DNA of 64,000 bases from Euphrasia confusa (taxonomy: Eukaryota; Streptophyta; Magnoliopsida; Lamiales; Orobanchaceae). The position numbers and the translations under genes are program-made. This document shows positions 43,192-55,772 of the stretch, piece after piece. Numbering within the stretch: position 1 is the first letter of the stretch; the number at the start of each line of letters is the position of its first letter. The notes beneath the pieces were generated by a model, which searched no databases, was not told the origin of the DNA, and was given only the letters and a program-made list of their open reading frames with translations. The stretch lies in NCBI GenBank assembly GCA_954870475.1, contig OX940968.1, forward strand, positions 4,588,001 through 4,652,000, written 5' to 3'.

Positions 43192-45432
43192 ATGGAAGCA
43201 TCAGGGTTCATAAACTCCGTCGCCACTTTCCAAATCCCATCCGCAAAAGCATTCACCTTTAAAACCCTAATGCCCGTAGTGAACCCTAGAACGAACCTAT
43301 TCTCGCTTTTGCAAAAGCCCTGCTGCATAAACCCCGTAAAGAATCATGGCCGTAGCGGCAACCTCGCTGCGGTTGAGACCATCGACGAAGACGATGAAGA
43401 CGAGGATGTCGTCGAAAAAGAAAAGGTCCCAATTTCAGCTCCGAATAGTGCGAATTGGCAGGCGGAGTTTCTCGGTGAGGTGGGCCCATCTGGACACTTG
43501 CCCTCTGTGAAGAAGAAAAAGCAGCCCAAATCATCTAGGGTACTGCAAGAGGGAAATTCAGGTGGAATGGACTGGTGCGTGAGGGCTCGGAAGGTCGCTT
43601 TGAAATCTATCGAGGCTCGAGGGTTGAGCGCGAAAATGGAGAGCTTGGTTACCGGGGACAGGAATAAGAAGAAGAAGAAGAAAAAGAAGAAGAAAATGCA
43701 AGCCAAAATCAAGAAAGTAAACGATGATGATTATGATGATGACGATGAAGATGATATGGATTTTGGCACGGATGATGACGAAGATCTTGATCTGGATTCT
43801 ATAGACGATAGCAAGACAAGTGGTCATCTAAGGAAATCGTTGAGCATGCTCGCCGGTGGGATGTTTGAAGAAAAAAAGGCAAAATCGATGGAAACATTCG
43901 TCCAGAGGCTTTCCCAATTTTCGGGCCCCACTGACCGTATGAAAGAAATCAACTTAAACAAGTCGATCGTGGAGGCCCAGACTGCTGAGCAAGTCCTCGA
44001 GGTCACTGCTGACATCATCATGGCTGTCGCCAAAGGTCTCAGCCCTTCCCCCCTTTCGCCTCTGAACATCGCCACAGCTCTGCACAGGATTGCGAAGAAC
44101 ATGGAGAAGGTGTCGATGGCTAGGACTCGTAGACTGACATTTGCCCGGCAGAGAGAGATGTCCATGCTTGTGGGGATGGCGATGTCCGCCTTGCCCGAGT
44201 GCTCAGCTCAGGGAATTTCGAACATCGCGTGGGCCCTGTCGAAAATCGGTGGGGAACTTCTGTACTTGTCGGAAATGGATAGAGTAGCTGAGGTGGCACT
44301 GACAAAAGTATCTGAATTCAATTCACAAAATGTTGCGAATTTGGCCGGAGCTTTCGCTTCCATGCGACATTCGGCTCCAGAGCTCTTTTCGGAGCTATCA
44401 AAGAGGGCCTCTAGTGTGATTCACACTTTTCAGGCGCAAGAACTTGCACAGGTTTTGTGGGCTTTTGCTTCGATGTATGAGGGTGCTGGACCTTTGCTGG
44501 ATTCTCTGGACAAGGAAAAATCGAATCTTGAGAATGGTGGACTCACGTTTTCAAGAGACCAGCTGGGTAATATATCTTGGTCTTATGCGGTTTTAGGGCG
44601 ATTGGATAGTGTGTTTTTCGGCCATGTGTGGAGAGATTTAATAGGTAGTTTTGGTGATGATAAATTTTCAGAGGGGTATAGAGAGGATGTGACATTTGCT
44701 TCTCAGGTTCATTTGGTTAGCCAGTGCCTGAAACTCGAGCACCCTCATCTTGGATTAGGGTTGTCTGATGAGATGGAGGATATAATTGCACGTGCGGGAA
44801 AAACAAAGAAGTTTAATCAGAAGATGACCTCGTCTTTTCAGAAGGAGGTGTCCCGCCTGCTCGTGAGTACTGGTTTAGACTGGGTTAAGGAATATAGTGT
44901 GGAGGGCTACACTATGGATTCAGTCTTGGTTGATCGGAAAGTGGCCCTGGAAATCGATGGGCCGACTCACTTTTCAAGAAATTCTGGTGAGTAGTAGTGT
45001 ATATGAAATTACAATGCTACAATTTGCTTCTGTTTATGTTTTAACACAATTTCGGTAATGTCATTTTTGTTTTTGTTTTTGTTTTTGTTTTTGTTTTGCA
45101 GGAGTCCCTTTAGGGCACACTATGTTAAAACGTCGATATATTACTGCAGCTGGGTGGAAGCTGGTCTCGGTGTCTCATCAAGAAGTGAGTTCTTATTGTG
45201 TTGCCTACTAGTTTTTCGTTTACTCTGTCATTCAGTTTGTCATTTATAATGGTGATATGATAATTTCAAGGTTATGTTCTTGATTTTAGGTCCGCATTTT
45301 CTGATTCATTTTTGTTGTGGTGGTGTGTAATTGCAGTGGGAAGAACTTCAAGGGGAATTTGAGCAATTAGACTATCTAAGAAAGATACTGGACGATTGCA
45401 TCATAGGTGAGAGGAACATCGAAGTCGTCTGA
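43192..45432 (+). CDS. RAP: RAP-domain RNA-binding protein, plastid (AtRAP-like)
   Basis: Three exons (43192-44986, 45102-45184, 45337-45432), 657 aa. A plastid leader (MEASGFINSVATFQIPS) precedes a low-complexity zone with a run of ten or more Lys and an acidic stretch of Asp/Glu (about residues 165-210). Then come octotricopeptide-like (OPR/FAST-type) helical repeats such as NIAWALSKIG, NVANLAGAFASM and LAQVLWAFASM. The C-terminal RAP domain (about residues 575-645) reads TMDSVLVDRKVALEIDGPTH, GHTMLKRRYITAAGWKLVSV. The Arabidopsis relative is needed for chloroplast 16S rRNA maturation; a similar role is likely. A (TTTTTG)n tract lies just before the exon-2 acceptor. The start is the first ATG. 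Confidence 0.88.
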
Positions 45433-46979
45433 TCATAGGTAATACTGTAGTTTGGTTGGTGCATTGCATATGAATTATAATCATATACGTATATGAAGTG
45501 CGTTTATTAATGAAATAAATAAAACACATGTATCTTTCTCACCACATGCATTGTTTTCATAAACTTGTTTTTAAATTAAATCACAATTATTATCATATGA
45601 TCATAAAATTCAAAATAACCCTTGGGTTTTGAGTTTGAGGATATTTTTTTTCTTAGGTAAAACCCAAAACATAATTGCCAAATAAGTGTGTGTTTCGTTG
45701 GTTAGTTTATTTTTGGCTTTGATCGACAACCAATATTCCGTGCCAGCATCTACTTTATTATGAGTTCCGCTCACTACTGCTACAAAAGCCTAGTGATTCG
45801 TAAGAGCCTTCCTGTTGGTCTTATATATCAACGGCGAATTTAGCCACGTGAACAATCCGAGGGTTATTTATGTCTTTTATATAATCACGGCGAGGGCGTC
45901 TACCTCCTTCGACAGCTGCAGGTATCAAAACCAAAATGGACAAGATTATTAATACTTAACGAGGCAGTACGAGCACTGCCATGTTTCGTTTGATCGACGA
46001 CGAGCTGTTCATTGTGGTGGAATTAATTTTGATTTGCCTAGTTGCCTAGCTTCTCCTATTTATTATGATTAGCTTCTCCTAATTATTAAAGCAACGCAGA
46101 AGTATAATATAAAGCCCGTATAATGTAGTCAACGGCCCAACATGTATTTGTAACTTGGAAATAATAATCTTTGATTGACTTATTTAGATATGCAAATCGA
46201 AGATGTGCCATTTGTGGAAGATGAAAGACAACATATCTAACCGTCAAGAAATTACACTTACATCACCCAAGGCCTTATCAATTGACTATGCTCTCGCGCC
46301 AAAACAATCTTAGTTTACTAAATATAAATTGAAGACCGAAGCACCAGACGCTATTCTACTCACAAAAATCTATAGATTTTATAAAAAAAAATGAGTTTCT
46401 TATTTATCGATGTAACGAGTTTCGTCCATTTATCATTGATTAGTTTTGAGATGGATATAAAATTTTCTTGCTACGGGACACGTGCGCAAGGCATGATCAC
46501 ATGCTTCCACGCGTCAGGCTGACATCACCCATATCTAAATGCTGCCTCCCATTGGCTAATAAATTTGAGAAAATACTGTATTGATTACTAATTTATTCGG
46601 GTCCAGTAGAAACAGAGTTGGCCGCCTACGGAAGGTTGCCTAATAAATGCCGCCCGGCCCGGCAGTTTATGGCAGTGTCAGAGACACCACGCAACGCGCG
46701 CAGGTCAACTGTCTGAACACACGTGTCACTTTCATATTCCCTACTGCCATTTGTCCCATTTTAAATGGCCGGCTAATATTTTAAATTTTAATCCTCAAAA
46801 CTTCTTTGTTTTGTAATAAATATTTTACAATAATAAAATCCTTCCAAATTTGTTTTTACTTTTTTTATTTTAAAACACAATTTTATTATATGTATATCAA
46901 CTTGCTTTTTTAACTTTTACTCATAATTACTTCACTTTTTAATTTGAGAATATATTTATTTTTTAGTCAAAAAGTAATA
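45433..46979. other. Intergenic region downstream of the RAP gene
   Basis: No gene seen. The segment 46470-46750 is richer in G and C than its surroundings and has clustered ACGT cores (near 45845, 46479 and 46731), but no open frame that I trust. Confidence 0.5.
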
Positions 46980-47245
46980 CTTCCTTCGGGATGTCATACT
47001 TTGCTGGACACGGAGTTTAAGAAAATTGTTATTTTTTAATTTTTTATTAAAAAGTAAAAAGAAAAAATATATTTTAAAAGTGAAAAGTAAAGTAGTTGTG
47101 AGTAAAATTTAAAAAGTAGGTGGAGTAAGTAGAATAAAATTGTATATTAAAATGAAAAAATTAGAATAATTTTTTTTTGGGTGTGTCAACTATTGTTGGA
47201 CACCCCAAAAAAGAAAGTATGACAACTGTCTTTGGACCGAGGGAG
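46980..47245. mobile_element. Stowaway MITE, 266 bp
   Basis: The ends CTTCCTTCGGGATGTCATACTT and (inverted) CTCCCTCGGTCCAAAGAC lie between TA dinucleotides. Interior is AT-rich and carries the GGACAC/GTGTCC pairs typical of this group. Non-coding. Confidence 0.85.
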
Positions 47246-48227
47246 TATTGTTTTTAATTTGTGTGCGAAAAAAATGAGCTTATATTAATGAAACGGAAGA
47301 AGTATAAATTTTGGAGATTTTATTTTTGAAAGTTGGAAGCCAAACAAACACTGACACAGTACGTCTTGATAAGCTATGGAGTTCATCTTGGGTCGAATAT
47401 GAGGAGAACATATTCGATCCACTAATATAAATATTAAATTGTTTCAATTTTTTAACAATTCGAACTTATAGATGATAAGACTTCTAACAGTGACTTAATC
47501 GAGACTCTATCTTCTTTTCATGATCGTTTTTTTTTAACAATGCGGCTTGTAACGGTGACAATCGAAACTCGATCATCGATATGGATCTTATTTTCATGGT
47601 CAATTTTTGTCTTATTATAAATCATGCCTAACTAATTGTCTAGGGTATATGATAAATCTCAATTATATTTTGGTCTCATTATTTTCATGTGATGTCAACG
47701 GACAATCAACATTTGCATGTGCGATTTCCATATCAAGAATTGACCCACAAAATCATAAGGGGCGTTAATAAATTACTTGAAAATGTAATGCCCCCTTACA
47801 CTTGTCGAATTAAAATCCAAAAGGAGGGTTGTATCATGGTGTGTTGCATTTCTATATATAGTAAGTTGCGTGAGTGATGAGAATAACCACCTTCTCCTTA
47901 TGTATTATTGAGCTCTTACTTTTCATTGTTGTCCATTGGCACATTTGAAATTAAAAAAATAAAGATTCGGTCTCGTGGAGACACGGTGTTTATGTTTATA
48001 AAGAACACGAACAAATCCGCATTGCGACACGTATATATCTTCGTTATAGTATAGTGTTGACATGAGATTGCCGATGATAATAGGAAATGTTCTATAAAGG
48101 GTAAGAAACTGAGAGACTGAGACGGGATATCGATGCGTTGTCATATTTCCAAATCAATTCTATTAATGATCTATTTAAAATTAGTACTCTTCTCATCCTA
48201 ACATATATTCATGTGTCATGGATATTG
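47246..48227. other. Intergenic region left of the copia element
   Basis: No gene seen; all open frames are short and without family motifs. Confidence 0.5.
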
Positions 48228-48232
48228 AAAAC

Positions 48233-48933
48233 TGTTGAGGAAATGACAGCCAAGACAACAGAAACAAACGCGAGCTCTGTTGACACTGAATCCCTCACAA
48301 TAACACTGAACAGCGCAAAAGACATTGAACAATGGATTTTAACACTGAACCACTGAACTGAACACTAAAATCACACACACGCCGATTAACACTCACTCTC
48401 ACGCCGTAGAAAGTTTGTATATGGTTAATCGAACACAAACACGAAGAGAAACAATCACACAACAAACGATTTTACGTGCTTCGATCACCGGAAAGGTAAT
48501 CTATGTGCACGGTGAAGGGGAGGGGTGTTCTGGTATTATACGAAGCTCAAAAACAATTGTACAAAGCTCTCTCTAGCTCAATGCTTACATATCAATCACA
48601 AACACGAGTGATTATATGCTAAAACTGAAATGCACAAAATTGATGAACTTATCCTAGCCATCGAGCCATAACAACCTCGCAAATCTCAACCGTGCGATGA
48701 TGCGTATCAATTTCGTGTGCGTTTCCTAGATGAGCTGGCAAGGATCACGTAGCTTTAAGAATCATCCATTTTGGTGAAGAATCAGCTGAGAAATCGATCG
48801 CCCTAGTCCCGTGCACCCGCGGACAGTTCATTATCAAAACGGCGTCGTTCCTTCATCCGCGAAATTCAAATCCTGGGCAAAATTACCAATTTGCCCCTGA
48901 AGTGCATTTTGTCGATTTTGCGTCCGGAGATGA
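48233..48933 (-). repeat. 3' LTR (truncated at its start)
   Basis: Homologous to 52601-53301 along its whole length. The first 21 bp of the LTR in element sense, as well as the polypurine tract, are missing. Confidence 0.92.
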
Positions 48934-51900
48934 GTGGCTTTCCAGACAATAGCAGAACCAAATAGGGTAAACACATATCCAGTGATGGATTTCCTGGTAT
49001 CCACATTACTCCCAAAATCAGAGTCTACAAATCCAACCAAAGCATCTCCTCTGAGATCACTTCTCTGGAACAACAACCCATGATTCAGAGTACCTTTAAT
49101 ATACCTGAGCAACCACCTGACTGCATCCCAATGCATCCTTCCAGGATTTGACATAAATCTGGAAACAGTGCTCATAGCATATGCCAGATCAGGTCTACTA
49201 CACACCATGGCATACATAACACTCCCAACTGCAGAAGCATAGGGAACAGTGCTCATGGACTTGATCTCAGACTGTGTAGATGGACACTGATCAACAGAGA
49301 GTTTGATATGTTGAGCAAGGGGAGTTAATGAGATTTTGGACTCTTCCATATGGAATCTTTTCAGAACCTTTTCCAGATAGGGTGTTTGAGATAAACTCAA
49401 TGTCCCAGAGGCTCTATTTCTCATGATATCCATTCCCAGAATCCTTCTAGCTTCACCTAGATCCTTCATTTCAAATTCAGCTCTCAGTAGCTTCTTGAGA
49501 GACTCCACCTCAACCTTTGAGCTGCTAGCAATCAACATGTCATCAACATAGAGTAGCAAGTAGGTAACCACCTTCCCAGATTTCATTTTCAAGTAGACAC
49601 AGCAGTCATACTTGCACCTAACAAATCCAATATGCAGCATATATGTGTCAAACCTCTTGTACCACTGTCTAGGGCTCTGCTTCAAACCATACAATGATTT
49701 TCTCAGCAAACACACCCTGTTCTCACTATGAGCACCCTCAACTCCTTATGGAATTTTCATGAATATTTGATCCTCAAGTTCTCCATGTAGAAAGGCTGTT
49801 TTAACATCCATCTGTTGCAACTCCAAATCATTTTGAGCTACAATGGACAACAAAATCCTGATAGTGCAATGCTTAACCACAGGTGAGAAAATTTCATTGA
49901 AATCAACTCCTTCTTTCTGTGTGAATCCTTTTGCAACTAATCTGGCTTTGAACCTCACATCTCTACCTTCTGAACCTTCAAGCTTCTTCTTGAATATCCA
50001 TTTACATCCAACAACTCTCTGTGAGTGAGGTTTCCTGACAATGGTCCAAGTTTGGTTCCTCTCCAGTGACTGCAATTCTTCTTGCATAGCCAACAACCAT
50101 TTCTCCCTTTCAGAACATGAGATGGCCTCCAAATATGAGTTTGGCTCACTGGAATCCACATCATCAGCAACCATAAGTGCATATGATATCACATCAGCAT
50201 GTGCATATCTCTGAGGTGGCTGTATCACCCTTCTTGTTCTATCTCTTGCCAGTTGATAATCATCAGAGCTTTCTTGAATTTCTGAAATGTCATTTTCAAC
50301 CTCATCTTCAACTCCACCTTCTTCCTGTTGAGAGGCAATCTCCCTGCCTTCAAGCTCAACTTCAAACAACTCAGTGTCTTTCAAGCTTTTCTCAGAAAGC
50401 ATAGGCATAGTGAGCTCATCAAATGTGACATCCCTACTGATGAAACATTTGTATTGTCCAGGCTCAATACACCACAGTTTGTACCCCTTCACACCCCTTG
50501 GATATCCCAGAAACACACACCTCAGTGCCCTTGCCTCCAGTTTATCACCCTTTGTGTGAGCATATCACAAACTTCCAAACACCCTCAAATGCTCAAGTTC
50601 TGGAACTTTCCCAGTCCAAACTTCTTGAGGTGTTTTCATACTAAGAGCAGCAGCAGGACTCCTATTAATAAGGTAAGCTGCAGAATTCACTGCCTCTCCC
50701 CAAAAGGATTTGTGAAGACCAGAACTCAACAACATGCATCTGACTCTATCCAATAGAGTTCTATTCATTCTCTCTGCAACTCCATTCTGCTGTGGAGTAG
50801 AGGCAACTGTCCTGTGCCTAACAATGCCCTTGCTTTTACACAAGTCATTAAACTCATCAGAGAGAAATTCCAGACCATTATCAGTTCTCAAATGCTTCAA
50901 CTCCCTACCTGACTGCTTCTCTACCTCAATCAACCATTCTTTAAACTTCTCAAATGCCTCTGACTTGGCTTTAAGAACAATGACCCAGACTTTCCTGCTG
51001 TAATCATCAATGATTGATATAAAGAACCTTCCACCACTCTTGGTAGTAGTTCTAGCTGGCCCCCAGAGATCAGAGTGTACATAATCAAGAACACCCTTTG
51101 TGGTATGCCTACCAGTGCCAAAAGAAGCTCTCACTGCTTTCCCCAGTGCACAAGTCTCACAGAATCTCAACTTTGAGAACTTGTCTTTAGCAAATAAACC
51201 TTGCTTATAGAGCTCATTCAACCCTTTTGCACCTAGATGACCCAATCTCTGATGCCATAGTTCAACCTTCTCTACCTCAGAAACCTGTGATGATTCACCA
51301 ACCACAGTGTGACCTTTTAGGTAGTATAGGTCATTTCTTTTAACTCCTTCAAGGACAACTACCTCACCCCTTTTAACCTGCAGACATCCACCCCTTGAGC
51401 TGAAACTGAACCCCATACTATCCATCATCCCAAGTGAAATGAGATTTCTCTTCAACTCTGGTATATATCTGACTTTGGTGAGGAGTTTGACTGAACCATC
51501 ATGGAGTTTCAACCTCACTGATCCAATTCCTTGAACCCTGCAGGTAACATTGTTCCCCAACACAACACAGCCACCATCCACTTCTTGAAATTGCTCAAAC
51601 CAGTGTCTCTTTGGACTCATATGGAAAGTACAACCAGAGTCAAGTATCCACTCACTCTGCTTTCCATTCACTGTCACATTGAGAACCTCACCATCTTCAC
51701 AGCTATCATCAGCAACTGTAACATCAGCTTGTTGAGGAGTTTGGTTTTCTTGCTGCTTCTTCCAAGTATAACAATTCTTCTTCAAGTGGCCAGTCTTCTT
51801 GCAGTGGTAACACTTTCTACTTTCCCCTGAAGTAGAAGCTCCACCTCCACTGCTATTAGACTTTGATTGTGACTGCTTCTTCCTGTGTGGTTTCTTCCCT

Positions 51901-52565
51901 GCAGTAAACAAACCCTCAGACACTGACTGGTGAGCTTCTTTCTTTGATGACTCCTTCTTATGCAACTCCTTTGTTCTCAAGGCTATTTGAACCTCATCCA
52001 GTGTCAGAGCATGTTCCCTTCCATAAATCATGGCATCTCTGAACTGATCAAAGGAAGAAGGCAGAGAACTCAACAGCAAAAGGGCTTGATCTTCATCATC
52101 TAGCTTCTTATCTATGTTCTCTAAATCATCAAGAATTTTTACAAACTCATCCATCTGGTCCAACACTGGTTTGTCACTAAGCATTTTAAATGAGTAGAGC
52201 TTTTGTTTCATGTACAATCTGTTAGCTAGGGATTTAGTCATATATAGAGATTCAAGCTTCTTCCATAAACCATAGGCAGTAGCCTCTCTACATACCTCCC
52301 TCAATACCTTATCACCAAGACTCAAGATAATCACACTGTGAGCCTTCATGGAGATTTCTTCAAGATCCTCCTCTGAACCAGCCACAGAACTTGAATCTAC
52401 AGGTGACTTCTCCTTCCTCCTAGCCTCAGCTTCTGGATCTGGTGGTGAAAGTGCAGAAATCAACCCCTGTTGAACAAGCACAGCCCTCACCTTGATCCTC
52501 CATAAACTGAAATCATTTTTCCCAGTGAATTTCTCCACCTCGAATTTGGCAGATCCAGTCTTCAT
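48834..52565 (-). pseudogene. Copia gag-pol polyprotein, broken
   Basis: A single frame from 52565 encodes, in order: a UBN2-type gag, a CCHC zinc knuckle (CYHCKKTGHLKKNC), an aspartic protease (ILDSGCTFHM), a gag-pre-integrase motif (LWHQRLGHLG), the integrase core, a reverse transcriptase with YVDD, and a partial RNase H. It is interrupted by in-frame stops at 50565-50567 (TGA) and 49746-49748 (TAA); frame is otherwise kept across both. The RNase H part is cut off within its first half by the deletion that fuses it to the 3' LTR, so the last 33 or so codons (48834-48933) are read from LTR sequence. The order integrase before reverse transcriptase identifies copia. The element cannot act on its own. 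Confidence 0.93.
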
Positions 52566-52574
52566 CTACAGTGA

Positions 52575-52600
52575 TTCACTTTCCCACAAACGGCGCCAAT
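52575..52600 (-). promoter_or_regulatory. Primer-binding site region of the copia element
   Basis: Directly after the 5' LTR, on the minus strand, the sequence reads ATTGGCGCCGTTTGTGG. A TGG start fits the CCA end of a tRNA; this is not the initiator-Met site (TGGTATCAGAGC) used by many plant copia elements. Confidence 0.6.
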
Positions 52601-53322
52601 TGTTGAGGAAATGACAGCCAAGACAACAGAAACAAACGCGAGCTCTGTTGACACTGAATCCCTCACAATAACACTGAACAGCGCAAAAGACACTGAACAA
52701 TGGATTTTAACACTGAACCACTGAACTGAACACTAAAATCACACACACGCCGATTAACACTCACTCTCACGCCGTAGAAAGTTTGTATATGGTTAATCGA
52801 ACACAAACACGAAGAGAAACAATCACACAACAAACGATTTTACGTGCTTCGATCACCGGAAAGGTAATCTACGTGCACGGTGAAGGGGAGGGGTGTTCTG
52901 GTATTATACGAAGCTCAAAAACAATTGTACAAAACTCTCTCTAGCTCAATGCTTACATATCAATCACAAACACGAGTGATTATATGCTAAAACTGAAATG
53001 CACAAAATTGATGAACTTATCCTAGCCATCGAGCCATAACAACCTCGCAAATCTCAACCGTGCGATGATGCGTAGCAATTCCGTGTGCGTTTCCTAGATG
53101 AGCTGGCAAGGATCACGTAGCTTCAAGAATCATCCATTTTGGTGAAGAATCAGCTGAGAAATCGACCGCCCTAGTCCCGTGCACCCGCGGACAGTTCATT
53201 ATCAAAACGGCGTCGTTCCTTCATCCGCGAAATTCAAATCCTGGGCAAAATTACCAATTTGCTCTTGAAGTGCATTTTGTCGATTTTGCGTCCGGAGATG
53301 ATTTTTCGTGTATATTTTAACA
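52601..53322 (-). repeat. 5' LTR (complete)
   Basis: 722 bp, starting TGTTAAAATATACACG and ending CTCAACA in element orientation; presumably contains the element promoter. Confidence 0.92.
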
Positions 53323-53327
53323 AAAAC

Positions 53328-55011
53328 AATATTTAGAAGTATTTTATTTACGAAGAAAATTAATAAGAGGTAATATATATATTGTACTATCAGAACTGCT
53401 CTCCTTCATTGCGGATAAAATTACCTATATTACATTCGTTCGGTGATAATAGTCACATGTGATTGAAAACGGATATTAAAAAAATATAGTGTTATTTATT
53501 TTTTTTATTGAAAAGTTGTGGGTAAAATATATATTTAAATTAATAAAATAAGTAGTTGAGGCTAATGTTTAAAATATATATATGTAAGTAAAAAAAATAA
53601 GAATATATGTCTTTTTAAATAAAAAATATAAATAATTATTTTTTTAAATGGAGTATGACTATTGATATGAAAAGAAAAGTGTGACTATTAATATGAGATA
53701 TAGAGAATATTTTAATTGAAAAACTAACTAGTTTTGATTTTTTTTAAGTTAATAATAAAATTAACTTTTGAAAAAAAGGAAAATAATTTTTAATTAAGCA
53801 GACAACAGTAGCAATTGTACTTGTTAATTAGGTAATTAAACAATGCTTAAAGGCGGCTAAACCATGATTATAGTATTGGTAATGAGAAATCTAATACAGT
53901 TGTTAAGAAAGCAATTAAACTGCTCAACTCAATCTAACAAGCTATTTAAAAATAGCTATCATTCTGTACGTCAATGATTAACATAAAACTACAAAAACAA
54001 TTACTAATATTTAATTAATTAGTTATATCAAGTGGTTTAATTATTCGCTTGAATTAGGGTATATATAGTAATTAATTAATTAATTAGTTGACAAGTACGT
54101 AATTATATAATTTGGTAGATCAACTTTATATTTACGTACTAATTAATGACGACTATACTTATATATAATATACTATGAATTTGTTAATTTAATTATAAAT
54201 CATATAAATAGTAATTAAGGTTTACTAAGACTATATATACACTTATATACAAACCAAAGTCTTGCTAATTACTCAAGTAGTTGTTCTAATAAATTAATTA
54301 CAGCCTAATCATAGTTTCATCTTTAATAATCAACATTTACACGTCATGTTCAAGTTTGACTTATACGTGCCAAATTTCACCACTCTATATATTTTCAATT
54401 TTTTAGTCAAAAGTATAAGAATTATTTTTTAATCAGTTGCTTAATTACATTATTGTTATATTAGATATATCGAAATTGTTTTTGAAGGTTGAAAACATTT
54501 ACTCTTATATATCATTCAAATTCACATTTTTATAACATTAATGTAATCACTTCATTATCAATGAATCATTTTTATGATTCAAATTGTATTTTTTATTCAA
54601 AAATAATTACTCTGTCACCTATCAAATTTTATTATATTTTATGCTGAATGTTGTATCACAAATTTTAATTTTAGTTTTTTTTATTATAATAATTACTTGT
54701 CTATAATATTTTCATTACACACATAAAATTTAATTTATCACATTTTAATTACTACCTTATATATTAATCATTTTTATGATTAACATTGTGTTTTTTTTAT
54801 TAAAATGTAATTACTCTCTGCCACCCATCAAATTTTGTTATATTTCATTTCAAATACTACTATTAATTTTGAATTTTTCTTTTTTTTTTTCTTTTTCTCA
54901 ACACACGTAATATTATAAATTATCTGTAAAATTCATCTCTCTTAACTTGCTGCTGCTGCGACTACTTGTCAACAATTCCACTCTACGTTCTAGTACATTG
55001 AAACTTTACAA

Positions 55012-55015
<4 letters not shown>
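53328..55015. other. Intergenic AT-rich region right of the copia element
   Basis: No gene seen. Contains the Stowaway-like element at 53433-53707 and the distal promoter of the BRO1-domain gene. Confidence 0.5.
53433..53707. mobile_element. Probable diverged Stowaway MITE
   Basis: TA-flanked inverted ends share GATAATAGTCACA and, inverted, TTAATAGTCACAC, but the outermost bases are diverged. AT-rich and non-coding. Confidence 0.5.

Positions 55016-55017
<2 letters not shown>

Positions 55018-55051
<34 letters not shown>
55018..55051 (+). repeat. (TC)n microsatellite in the likely 5' leader
   Basis: A CT-rich tract about 750 bp ahead of the BRO1-domain ATG and within the probable first, non-coding exon. 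Such tracts are common near plant transcription starts. Confidence 0.85.
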
Positions 55052-55053
<2 letters not shown>

Positions 55054-55319
55054 TGGTTCATTCATTGAGTCTCTGATTCTATATTTATATATCTGGACGC
55101 GTTCTTGTTTTTCCACAGAAGTTCCATAGCATCTCCATATGCATATCACACGAAAAACCCAATTCAATTCATGAATCTTAATCTGCCTTGATTTGATTCC
55201 TTTTTTCTTGAATCTCTCCTCATCACTTTTCTTCAAAACCCACACCCAAAATCAATTCCAATAATCATAAAGATTACATTTTTATTTTCTTTGAATTCCC
55301 CAGCTCTGTTTTCCTTCAG

Positions 55320-55769
55320 GTACGATATGGGCTTGCTTTCTTTTAGCCAAATTGAACTGGGTTCTGTTTTTTTTCCCGACCTTTTTTTATGATTTAGAAA
55401 TTCCCTTTATGTATATGTGGGTGTATGTATATATTGTGTGTATATAGTATATAAGTTTGGTTGTTGCTGAATTATGGGTTATGGTGATGCTTTTACTCAT
55501 AATGCTATTCGAATGCTTTTCTCATGACCAAAACCAACTCAATTAAAAGCTTTTTTTAGGAGTTGGCATTTTTCATGAACTTCTCTGACACTTATAACAT
55601 GTTTTCGGTTTCTTATTTTCATTCGATTTCGTTGTTTGATTTCGATAAGCACATTTACATCATTTGTGTCTTCATGGATCGAGCTTAGAATCAATTCACA
55701 AAACGACGTTTTTCCATAATTCCTTTCCGACTTTCTGATTGAAAGAATTAAAAAAAAAAAAAAATTTAG
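55320..55769 (+). other. Probable 5' leader intron of the BRO1-domain gene
   Basis: CTTCAG followed by GTACGA is a good donor at 55320, and TTTAG at 55765-55769 is an acceptor directly before GACATGGG, three bases ahead of the ATG. Confidence 0.6.
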
Positions 55770-55772
55770 GAC

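Larger units (their letters stand above)
48233..53322 (-). mobile_element. Ty1/copia LTR retrotransposon, internally deleted
   Basis: An element of about 5.1 kb oriented on the minus strand. Target duplication AAAAC is present on both sides (48228-48232 and 53323-53327). The right LTR (5' in element sense, 52601-53322, 722 bp) is complete with TG...CA ends; the left LTR (48233-48933, 701 bp) lacks its first 21 bp because a deletion joins the RNase H region directly to LTR position 22. Primer-binding-type sequence follows the 5' LTR. Counting by eye the two LTRs differ at about nine positions (roughly 1.3%), so insertion is recent in evolutionary terms. Confidence 0.93.

Noticed and set aside
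43344..43712. Minus-strand frames opposite the RAP gene with poly-Phe runs
   Set aside because: They are shadows of the poly-Lys and acidic tracts on the coding strand.
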